Assembly (NCBI GenBank): GCA_023248915.1
Contig: JAHFDQ010000428.1
Coordinates: 1-5,523 of the forward strand
Direction: 5' to 3'
Origin: Archangiaceae bacterium
Lineage (GTDB): Bacteria; Myxococcota; Myxococcia; Myxococcales; Myxococcaceae
DNA: 5,523 bases
Shown: piece by piece, positions 1 to 5,523 of the stretch
Numbering within the stretch: position 1 is the first letter of the stretch
Layout of the letters: every line of letters starts with the position of its first letter
Position numbers and translations under genes: made by a program
Notes under the pieces: generated by a model
What the model saw: the letters and a program-made list of their open reading frames with translations, nothing else
What the model was told of the DNA's origin: nothing
Database searches by the model: none

Positions 1-938
1 TGGCCGACGGACTGCACGGTCCCGAGCGCCGCGTCGTCTCGGCAGACGTCCACCGTCGGCTGATCGGGCACCTGGCAGTTGGTGAGCGGATAGGTCCAGG
101 TGTTGACGAGGGCGTACTCAGCTCCAAGCGTCAGGTGCCAGGGCAGCTCGGCCGAGGCCGACAGCACGTTGGCCAGGGCTAGGCTGGGGTTTGGGGTGCC
201 GGTCGAGGCCGGACGGTAGGGGTCGACCTCGAGCCCGCCGACGACGACCTTGCCGCCCGATCCGGCGGGGCTCGGCACCGTTCGGGCGAAAAGGTACTTG
301 GTTCCCCTCACTTCCCAACGCAGGTCGAGCCGGCCGAATTCGCGGTGCAAGCCCAACCCGAGCGACGGCGCCGCCCACAGGCTCGCAGCCTGTGACGCGG
401 ACGAGGTCGGCAGCACCAGCCGGGCGCCCGCGGCCATCTGCACGCCGATCTTCGGCACCGCGAGCACCTTGTCGTGCGCCGCGGCCAGCCGGAGATCGGA
501 AACCACCGATCGCCGAAAGGCGCCGTCGATTCCGTTCGTGGGAGTGCCGGCGCCGTTCTGGGTGGCCTGAGTGAACAGCACCTGCTCGGGCGAGTCGCGT
601 ATTCTTTGGGGGCTGGGGTAGCCCGAGGACCGGTAGATGGGATCGTTGCCCGACAGCTCACCGTTCAGGTCGAAGTTCGCCGTGAGGATGAGCGGTTCGG
701 CCCAGCTTTCCGCGAAGAAGCGCTTGCCGAGCGCGAACTTCGGGTCGAAGGTGACCGAGAGGACATTCTCGTAGGCGTCAGTCGCGGTGGTGAGACCGCT
801 GGCCTCGGTGAAGGTCAGGTCGAGGTCGAAGCCGCGCAGCCGCTTGGGCTCGTCGGACGCCGTGACTTCAGCCGCGAAGCAGGGAGCGCCCAGGACGAGC
901 AGGCCGGCGACCCATGCTCGCACCCCTCGTCCTGTCAT
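1..938 (-). CDS. Exported outer-membrane beta-barrel (porin-like) protein, C-terminus beyond left edge
   Basis: The frame is open for 312 codons from an ATG at 938 to the left edge, so the 3' part is missing. The start is fixed by an AGGAGG five bases upstream. Residues 1-22 form a signal peptide: MTGRGVR, then a hydrophobic core (WVAGLLVLGAPCFA), with likely signal peptidase I cleavage near A22. The mature chain is rich in alternating polar/hydrophobic strands, for example RGFDLDLTFTE (35-45) and LILTANFDLNG (83-93). The stretch around 173-195 (RLVLPTSSASQAASLW) resembles the PTS..S...SL strand-loop seen in proteobacterial and myxobacterial porin-like outer-membrane proteins. Residues 199-220 read as paired strands typical of a barrel. 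Two cysteines (C288, C299) lie in a probable extracellular loop and could form a disulfide. No substrate can be assigned. It lies 183 bp downstream of the large minus-strand gene and may have its own promoter. An outer-membrane barrel is well supported by pattern; the exact family is not recognised. Confidence 0.8.
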   Translation of the reverse strand, partial: MTGRGVRAWVAGLLVLGAPCFAAEVTASDEPKRLRGFDLDLTFTEASGLTTATDAYENVLSVTFDPKFALGKRFFAESWAEPLILTANFDLNGELSGNDPIYRSSGYPSPQRIRDSPEQVLFTQATQNGAGTPTNGIDGAFRRSVVSDLRLAAAHDKVLAVPKIGVQMAAGARLVLPTSSASQAASLWAAPSLGLGLHREFGRLDLRWEVRGTKYLFARTVPSPAGSGGKVVVGGLEVDPYRPASTGTPNPSLALANVLSASAELPWHLTLGAEYALVNTWTYPLTNCQVPDQPTVDVCRDDAALGTVQSVG

Positions 939-943
939 CAGCG

Positions 944-949
944 CCTCCT
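944..949 (-). promoter_or_regulatory. Strong Shine-Dalgarno site for the outer-membrane protein gene
   Basis: On the minus strand the sequence AGGAGG lies five bases before the ATG at 938. This is a near-perfect anti-16S match at good spacing. It decides the start of the gene and places the signal peptide at the extreme N-terminus. Confidence 0.85.
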
Positions 950-1030
950 GCTACGGAAGGCGCGCTCGTAGTTCTTTGCCCCGGTGGAGTCAACCCGGCG
1001 GCCAGCGACACGGCGACAGAACCCCGCCGC

Positions 1031-1104
1031 TCACCCCGAGAGCCACGCCTCGCGCACCCCGAGCCGGTCGAGAGGTCTCGACTTCGCTCGACCCGAACGG
1101 CTGT
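1031..1104. repeat. REP-like intergenic inverted-repeat element, possible terminator
   Basis: This occupies most of the gap between the two minus-strand genes (939-1121). A tight hairpin is visible: GTCGAGA (1067-1073), a GG spacer, then TCTCGAC (1076-1082). An alternative outer pairing joins GGTCGAG (1066-1072) to CTCGACC (1087-1093), so two competing stems share the left arm. The 9-mer CACCCCGAG occurs twice (1032-1040 and 1055-1063). The GTCGAG/CTCGAC and CTCGGGGTG words resemble dispersed REP-type palindromes in many GC-rich bacterial genomes. It lies just 3' of the stop of the large minus-strand gene and could act as a transcript stabiliser or attenuator. No T-run follows, so a classical Rho-independent terminator is not shown. 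Membership of a repeat family is inferred from this single copy. Confidence 0.55.
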
Positions 1105-1121
1105 CGGGAAGTGGGTCGTGA

Positions 1122-3011
1122 TCAGATGGGCGCGGTGACGCCGCGCCGGTGCAGGTAGTCGAGCGCCGCCAGAGTGGCGGTCCCCTCGTGGCCGTCGCGT
1201 TCCGACGCTTTCGCCAGGGTGTCGTAGCTGACGTTGCCGAAGCCGTAGTGCTCGCCGAACTTCTTCACCACGTTGTCGCAGTCGTTGGCGTACTCGACCA
1301 TCATGTCGACGTAGCCACCCACGAGCATCAGGCCCCGCAGCTTGTCGGTCTCGGTGAACTTGCCGTTGCGGTCGAGGCAGAGCTGCTTCTGCAGTTCGTA
1401 CAGGACCGTCGAGGCGATCACCTCGCGGCTCTGGCCCGAGAGGTTCGAATTCACCGCCACCTGGTAGTAGGTTTCTCCGTCCTTGTGGCTCTTGGTGACG
1501 CGCACCGGTTCGTCGGTCGCGCCCGTGAACCACCCGGCCGAGAGGAATTTGTCGGACTGCCGCTTGGTCAGGGGAGCGGCGTGGTTCTCTTCCGCGAAGT
1601 AGTAGAACGCGGTGTTGGCGTAGCCCAGGGCGTGGTCGAGCTTCTCGCCCGGCAGGCTCTGCGGGTCGCCGGAAGTCGCCCTCGGCTTGAAGTCGACCTT
1701 GCCGCCGTTTCCCTTCGCTCGGGACGGGTCGAAGAACTTGTCGGCGCCGAGGGCGGTCAGATCGCCGAGGCCGTCGCGGTCGCCGTCGAGCGTGGCGAGC
1801 ATGCGCGGATCATTCGGGAGCATGTAGTTGCTCTTCGGCTGAATCATGTCGCCGCCGTTCAGGCCCCGGTACAGCTGCCCGTAGGTGCCCCGCTTGGCGA
1901 TCATGTCGTAGGTCTGCGAGAGCACTTCCTCGTCGTCGGGGCCGTAAGCGCTCGAGGCGGTGGACGTGAGGTGGGCGCCCGGGTACTTGGCCAGGAAGTC
2001 ACCGGCGGTCTGCTTTCCCCGGCACGAGTAGGCCTGCACCAGCTTGGTGCCCTTCATCGCATTCGGCCCGGCGGCGATGGACGAGTCGGCGACGCCGCCA
2101 AGCTGCGCGTGGCCTGAGTAGACGATCATCTGCGTCTTCGGGTCGTCCATGTCGCGGTAGACGTTGGCGTACCCCTTTTCCAGGGTGACGTGGGCCTTGA
2201 CGGGCGGGTTGGCGCCGGTCGGGTCGACGAGGTCCTTGGTCAGTTCGATGCGGGTGGCGGTCTGCGCGCCGACGGTGAAGCCGCGGCCGCGGTAGGCGGA
2301 CAGTTCCTGCCGCCAGAAGTCGTCCATGACGTAGTGCTTGACGTTCAGGGTGGGGTGCGCGCCCGTGAACCACTCCTCGTACGGCGGCCGTTCGGGCAGC
2401 AGCTTTCCCCGCACCGTGGCCGCGGCGTCCAACTGGGGTCCCTCGAGCGACAGGTGGGTCGAGTCGAGGTTCACCAGCATCGACGCCTGGAGCCCAGAGA
2501 CCTTTTCGCGGGTCATGGCGCCGGCATAGGTCGAGAGCGCTTTCTTGCGAACGTCGGCGCCGCCCACCTGCGCCAGGGACAACAGCGCCGTCGCCGCCGC
2601 CGACCGCGCCAGGGTGGCGTCGGAGGTCGGCTTGGCCGAACCCGTCGCAGCGAGCGCGGTGGTGAAGGTCGCGAGCAGCTTCTTTTGCTGAGCCGCCGAC
2701 GTGCCCGCGAACGGGTTGGCGCCGCCCTCGATGAGGTGCGCCAATTCGAGGGTGGCGGCGGGGCCGCTCTGGCCGTCGAGCAGGAGGTTTCCCGCCGAGG
2801 TGATCTGCACGGCCCCCGGGCCGCCCGAGCGCGCGGGCAATGAAATCGCTCCGCCGGATGCGTTAGCCGCGGGAGAGAAGCCGTCTGCCGGGCGCGGTGA
2901 GCCGCCTCCGGGCCGGGTTACGACGGTGTTCCGCACGGGCCGATCGTTTGCGCGGCCGGGGCGGCGGTTGTCCGCTGCGGGGGTTGTCCGGCGATCGATT
3001 CGGCCTGCCAT
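1122..3011 (-). CDS. Large uncharacterised protein with candidate caspase-fold His/Cys dyad and a calcium-loop motif
   Basis: The protein has 629 residues, starting at the ATG at 3011, which has an AAGGGG ribosome site seven bases upstream. The frame continues upstream to a GTG at 3101, but that extension is less convincing. No signal peptide or membrane segment is visible. Residues 1-60 are Arg/Pro/Gly-rich and probably disordered. Residues 85-200 look helical and Ala-rich. A conserved-looking core begins at WFTGAHP (214-220), followed by DDFWRQELSAYRGRGF (230-245). Residues 292-306 read QMIVYSGHAQLGGVA, a hydrophobic strand followed by SGH (H301). Residues 323-333 read KLVQAYSCRGK, a second strand followed by C330. 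A strand-SGH then strand-Cys order is the signature of the caspase/clostripain/gingipain fold, so a cysteine peptidase is a reasonable hypothesis. The His-Cys gap of 29 residues is short and the usual SGHG glycine is Ala. DGDRDGLGD (409-417) fits a DxDxDGxxD calcium loop. The C-terminal 90 residues are helical. The substrate is unknown. Confidence 0.85.
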   Translation of the reverse strand: MAGRIDRRTTPAADNRRPGRANDRPVRNTVVTRPGGGSPRPADGFSPAANASGGAISLPARSGGPGAVQITSAGNLLLDGQSGPAATLELAHLIEGGANPFAGTSAAQQKKLLATFTTALAATGSAKPTSDATLARSAAATALLSLAQVGGADVRKKALSTYAGAMTREKVSGLQASMLVNLDSTHLSLEGPQLDAAATVRGKLLPERPPYEEWFTGAHPTLNVKHYVMDDFWRQELSAYRGRGFTVGAQTATRIELTKDLVDPTGANPPVKAHVTLEKGYANVYRDMDDPKTQMIVYSGHAQLGGVADSSIAAGPNAMKGTKLVQAYSCRGKQTAGDFLAKYPGAHLTSTASSAYGPDDEEVLSQTYDMIAKRGTYGQLYRGLNGGDMIQPKSNYMLPNDPRMLATLDGDRDGLGDLTALGADKFFDPSRAKGNGGKVDFKPRATSGDPQSLPGEKLDHALGYANTAFYYFAEENHAAPLTKRQSDKFLSAGWFTGATDEPVRVTKSHKDGETYYQVAVNSNLSGQSREVIASTVLYELQKQLCLDRNGKFTETDKLRGLMLVGGYVDMMVEYANDCDNVVKKFGEHYGFGNVSYDTLAKASERDGHEGTATLAALDYLHRRGVTAPI

Positions 3012-3208
3012 GAGGGTTCCCCTTCCGAAGAGCTTTGCCTGAACGCTAGGCGAGCAGCCGGTTCCGGGGCAACGCCCGACTGGGGATTTCGCGGAAGGCA
3101 CGGCCCGGGATGTTGAATTGCCGGGACCGGGGCGGAGTTGCGGTGGGTCCTGCTCGCTGTAAGCGGAAAATCACTCGCGCCGCCCCGCGCAACGGGTAGC
3201 CTTGTGCC
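3012..3208. promoter_or_regulatory. Divergent intergenic region, expected to hold promoters for both gene pairs
   Basis: This 197-bp gap separates two start codons pointing away from each other, so it should contain two promoters. On the minus strand TTGCCC (3067-3072) and TAGCGT (3043-3048) are 18 bases apart and could be a weak sigma-70-type promoter for the large protein. On the plus strand TTGCGG (3138-3143) and TGTAAG (3158-3163) are only 14 bases apart, which is too short to trust. I see no convincing operator palindrome or sigma-54 site. The promoter role follows from gene orientation; the specific boxes are weak guesses. Confidence 0.4.
3019..3026 (-). promoter_or_regulatory. Ribosome binding site supporting the ATG at 3011
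   Basis: On the minus strand GGAAGGGG ends seven bases before the ATG. It favours this start over the in-frame GTG at 3101, which would add 30 residues with no recognisable feature. Confidence 0.65.
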
Positions 3209-4138
3209 GTGGCCGGCCAGAACTCTCGCTCACCGGTAGCTTGGCGCGGCCCGCATGTCGTGGCCCTGGCGATTCTGCTCGCCGCGCCCTTCGCCGCCCG
3301 TGCGGCCGAGGCAAAGAATCCGTACCTCCCGGCGGCCGAGCGGCTGTACCACGATCTCGAGTACGAAGAAGCGCTGCGCACCATCGAGCGCGCGGCGACC
3401 TGGCCGAGTTCCACCCCACAGGACGACGTGCGCATCGCCCTGTTCGAGGGGCTCATCAATGCCGGGCTCGGTCGTGACGCGCGCGCGATTCGGGCCTTCA
3501 AGCGCGCCCTGGCCATCGACCCCAAGGCGGTCCTGCCGGTGGACGTGCCTCCGAAGATCGAGGCGCTGTTTGCCACCGCGCACAAGGGGCTCCGTCCGGC
3601 GCCGCCGCCCGCGCCCCCGGCCGACGAGGGCCCGACGCAGGCTGCCCCGCCCGCGCCTGGCCCCGAGGCCGAACCGCCCCCGCCCCCGCCCGCTCCAGCT
3701 CGCCCGGACGCCGAGCTGCCCCCACCTGATGAGAGGCGTCCCTCGTCAGAGCCTCCCACGCCCGGCCCAGAGCCAGGGGCGGAACCCGACGCCGAACCCG
3801 AGGAGCCCGACGCGCGGCGCGCCGGCGCCCCGGGGACCGAGCTTCTGGTCGGGGCCGACGTGCTCTTCGACGCCCTGGGCAAGTCGGTGGGCTTGGCACC
3901 GGGGTTCGGCGTCAACCTGCACGGCCTCGATCTTCGGCTGAGCGGGCTGGTCGGCTCGGAGTGGGGCCTGGCGCTCGACGCCGGCTGGGCATTCGTGCGC
4001 AGCTCGGCGGTTTCGCCGAGAATCGGGGTGCGGGCCACCGCCTTTCCTGGGCTCGGCGGGTTCGGCGGCGGCATCGGAGGTGGCGTGCGCGTCAGGCTGG
4101 GCGCGGGTCTCTCGCTGAACGCGCAGGTCAGTTACTAG
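3209..4138 (+). CDS. Secreted TPR / proline-rich linker / C-terminal beta-barrel protein, ended early by TAG
   Basis: The frame starts at a GTG at 3209, the first start after an in-frame TAG at 3197. The ribosome site is poor. The next in-frame GTG (3260) would cut into the signal peptide. Residues 1-35 are a signal peptide with a hydrophobic core (VVALAILLAAPFAA) and an ARA or AEA cleavage site. Residues 38-126 are helical and TPR-like: AAERLYHDLEYEEALRTIE, then LFEGLINAGLGRDARAIRAF and KRALAIDP. Residues 129-200 are a long Pro/Glu/Ala-rich linker. Residues 209-309 are beta-rich with alternating hydrophobics and many glycines, such as LALDAGWAFV and GIGGGVRVRLGAGLSL. This looks like part of a membrane barrel or beta-sandwich. 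The likely role is an envelope protein that spans or reaches the outer membrane and displays a TPR scaffold in the periplasm. The frame stops at TAG 4136-4138, yet the same frame continues as plausible protein to 4225, so the annotated end may be a nonsense mutation or sequence error. The kinase gene follows closely and is probably co-transcribed. Confidence 0.8.
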   Translation: MAGQNSRSPVAWRGPHVVALAILLAAPFAARAAEAKNPYLPAAERLYHDLEYEEALRTIERAATWPSSTPQDDVRIALFEGLINAGLGRDARAIRAFKRALAIDPKAVLPVDVPPKIEALFATAHKGLRPAPPPAPPADEGPTQAAPPAPGPEAEPPPPPPAPARPDAELPPPDERRPSSEPPTPGPEPGAEPDAEPEEPDARRAGAPGTELLVGADVLFDALGKSVGLAPGFGVNLHGLDLRLSGLVGSEWGLALDAGWAFVRSSAVSPRIGVRATAFPGLGGFGGGIGGGVRVRLGAGLSLNAQVSY

Positions 4139-4225
4139 GCCTACCAGCTTCCCGACCAGTTCCGCGCTTCGGCGCTGGTGCTCGAGGCCGGGCTGGCCTG
4201 GCGGTTCTGGTCGAGGGGGCCCTGA
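4139..4225 (+). pseudogene. In-frame C-terminal remnant of the TPR/barrel protein beyond an amber codon
   Basis: Directly after TAG 4136-4138 the same frame stays open for 28 codons and ends at TGA 4223-4225. It reads AYQLPDQFRASALV and then LEAGLAWRFWSRGP. The segment LVLEAGLAWRFW alternates hydrophobic and small residues and ends in aromatics, like the last strand (beta-signal) of an outer-membrane barrel. This is what the upstream strands lack. A single base change, for example GAG or CAG to TAG, would join the two parts into a 338-residue protein. The alternatives are a true disrupting mutation, a sequencing error, or stop-codon readthrough. The segment is clearly coding in character; which explanation holds cannot be decided here. 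Confidence 0.7.
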
Positions 4226-4274
4226 GGGCTCGAAGTGGGTGTGCCCGCGACCGCGTGGTATTCATGGGCTCGGC

Positions 4275-5523
4275 GTGCGGACTCGGCTGACCAAGTACGA
4301 CATTCTCGGAGCGCTCGCGTCCGGCGGAATGGCCGACGTGTGGCTGGCCCGGGTCAGCGGCCCGGCCGGGTTCAACAAGCTGATCGTCGTGAAGACGATT
4401 CGGCCAAACCTCGCGGGCGACCCCGCCTTCGTGAACATGCTCTTCCACGAAGCGCGCGTCGCCGCGATGCTCAACCACCCGAACTGCGTGCAGATCTTCG
4501 ACGTCGGCGAGGACGGCGGCACCGCCTACATCGCGATGGAGTTCATCGACGGCTTCACGCTCGCGCGGGTGCTGCGCCAGGCCGAGCTGAAGCGGCTGGC
4601 CTTGCCCGTGCCGCTGTTGGCCCGAATTCTGATGGACGCGGCGAGCGGCCTCGACCACGCCCACCACCTGGCCGACGCCGAGGGCAAGCCGGCCGGGCTG
4701 GTTCACCGGGACGTCTCGCTCGCCAACATCTTGGTCTCGTTCGGCGGCCAGACGAAGGTGGTGGACTTCGGCATCGCGAAGGCGGTCAGGCAGCACGCCC
4801 TCGGAGAGAACACCCAGGTGGGGATTTTGAAGGGCAAGGCCGGGTACATGGCGCCCGAGTACCTGCTCGGCAACCCCATCGACGCCCGCGCCGACCTCTT
4901 CGCGCTGGGAGTCGTCCTCTACCGCTCGCTCACCGGGGCGCGGCCCTTTCGCGGCGAGACCGACGCGGAGATCGCCGACGCCGTGATGTTCCGCCAACCC
5001 GTGCCACCCCGGAAGCTTCGACCGCAGCTTTCCGCCGAGCTCGAGGCCGTCGTGCTGAAGGCGTTGGCCAAGCAGCCGGCCGAACGGTTCGAGAGTGCCC
5101 GGGCCATGCGCAAGGCGATCGAGCGGGCGGTGGGCCGGGCTGCGGACACCGACGACGTCGCCACGGCGATGGAACGTCTCTGGCCGGTGGGAGACGCCGA
5201 GCGCTCGTCGGTGCAGACGCTGGCCTCGGGCGCTCCGCGGGAACACTCCGATCCCGTGTTGAACTCGATCATCTCGGCCAACTCCGAGGTTCCGGTAACG
5301 AACGACATGATCACCCAGTCGCGCGCGGCGGCCGCGGTCCCGACGCCACGGAAGGGTCCCCACGTCGGCATCAAGGTCGGCGTGGCCGCCGTCTTGGCGG
5401 TGGCGAGCCTCGCCGGCACCTGGCTGCTGCTTCGCCCGGCGGAAACACCCGAGTCCGAGATCGTTCCCGAGCCGCGTGGCACGGTCGTCGTCGCCCATGC
5501 CGCGGTCGGTCCTCCGGCGGCCG
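4275..5523 (+). CDS. Hanks-type Ser/Thr protein kinase with one transmembrane segment, partial at right edge
   Basis: 416 codons are present and the 3' end is missing. With the GTG at 4275 the protein begins MRTRLTKYDILGALASGGMADVWLAR cut as MRTRLTKYDI then the Gly loop. An in-frame GTG at 4239 is an alternative start. Neither has a strong ribosome site. The kinase domain spans about 8-285. It contains the Gly-rich loop ASGGMADV (15-22), ATP lysine K40 (IVVKTI), helix-C glutamate E59 and catalytic loop HRDVSLAN (144-151; D146, N151). It also has DFG (164-166), the activation segment ending GYMAPE (190-195), and DLFALGVVLY (207-216). All catalytic residues are present, so an active RD-type kinase is expected. 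HRDVS in place of HRDLK is common in myxobacterial kinases. Residues 290-362 are a Ser/Thr- and Pro-containing juxtamembrane linker. Residues 366-386 are a single transmembrane helix, and the start of an extracytoplasmic region follows. It presumably phosphorylates cytoplasmic targets in response to an envelope signal. The close upstream TPR/barrel gene suggests an operon. Confidence 0.95.
   Translation, partial: MRTRLTKYDILGALASGGMADVWLARVSGPAGFNKLIVVKTIRPNLAGDPAFVNMLFHEARVAAMLNHPNCVQIFDVGEDGGTAYIAMEFIDGFTLARVLRQAELKRLALPVPLLARILMDAASGLDHAHHLADAEGKPAGLVHRDVSLANILVSFGGQTKVVDFGIAKAVRQHALGENTQVGILKGKAGYMAPEYLLGNPIDARADLFALGVVLYRSLTGARPFRGETDAEIADAVMFRQPVPPRKLRPQLSAELEAVVLKALAKQPAERFESARAMRKAIERAVGRAADTDDVATAMERLWPVGDAERSSVQTLASGAPREHSDPVLNSIISANSEVPVTNDMITQSRAAAAVPTPRKGPHVGIKVGVAAVLAVASLAGTWLLLRPAETPESEIVPEPRGTVVVAHAAVGPPAA

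Noticed and set aside
874..938. Possible lipoprotein signal (cysteine at residue 20) in the outer-membrane protein
   Set aside because: The residue before Cys is Pro (LGAPC), which does not fit a lipobox. A signal peptidase I site just after it fits better.
868..1533. 221-codon minus-strand frame spanning the intergenic repeat and both neighbouring genes
   Set aside because: It overlaps two better-supported genes on the same strand in another frame and has an Arg-rich, low-information translation.
1149..2117. 322-codon plus-strand frame inside the large minus-strand gene
   Set aside because: The translation is Val/Arg/Leu-biased with no domain pattern. The minus-strand frame has a ribosome site and structured motifs.
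3046..4074. 342-codon minus-strand frame opposite the TPR gene
   Set aside because: Its Ser/Gly/Ala runs are the complement of the proline-rich linker, and the plus-strand frame has a signal peptide and domain structure.
4211..4232. GGCCC-TGA-GGGCT hairpin as a terminator between the TPR gene and the kinase
   Set aside because: The stem is only about four to five base pairs with no T-run, and it overlaps the end of the continued reading frame.
4128..5498. 456-codon open frame on the minus strand opposite the kinase
   Set aside because: It lies antisense to a kinase with every catalytic motif intact. Its translation is a His/Arg/Gly-rich shadow typical of GC-rich codon bias.

Overview
The window is strongly GC-rich, with G/C dominating third codon positions. 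It reads like a myxobacterial (Myxococcota) chromosome. The main pointers are a membrane-anchored Hanks-type Ser/Thr kinase with the HRDVS..N catalytic loop common in that group, a periplasmic TPR/proline-rich/beta-barrel protein next to it, and an envelope porin-like protein. The lineage is an inference; no marker gene is present. I see no rRNA, tRNA, CRISPR array, insertion sequence or phage gene.

Layout: two genes lie on the minus strand in the left half and two on the plus strand in the right half, diverging from a 197-bp gap at 3012-3208. On the minus strand, an approximately 629-residue protein (3011 to 1122) carries a candidate caspase-fold His/Cys pair and an internal calcium-loop-like motif. 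It is followed by a 183-bp gap holding a REP-like inverted-repeat element, then an exported beta-strand-rich outer-membrane protein (938 to beyond the left edge). On the plus strand, a secreted TPR/Pro-rich/beta-barrel protein begins at 3209 and meets an in-frame TAG at 4136. Its reading frame clearly continues for 28 more codons to a TGA at 4223. A transmembrane Ser/Thr protein kinase starts at 4275 (GTG) and runs off the right edge.

Together the plus-strand genes look like an envelope-sensing unit: an outer-membrane TPR protein and a one-pass receptor kinase, probably co-transcribed. The divergent minus-strand gene is a possible cysteine peptidase of the caspase/clostripain fold. A functional link across the divergent gap is only a hypothesis.

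The two points most worth a second look are the amber codon that cuts off the last beta-strands of the TPR protein, and the caspase-like dyad in the large uncharacterised protein.
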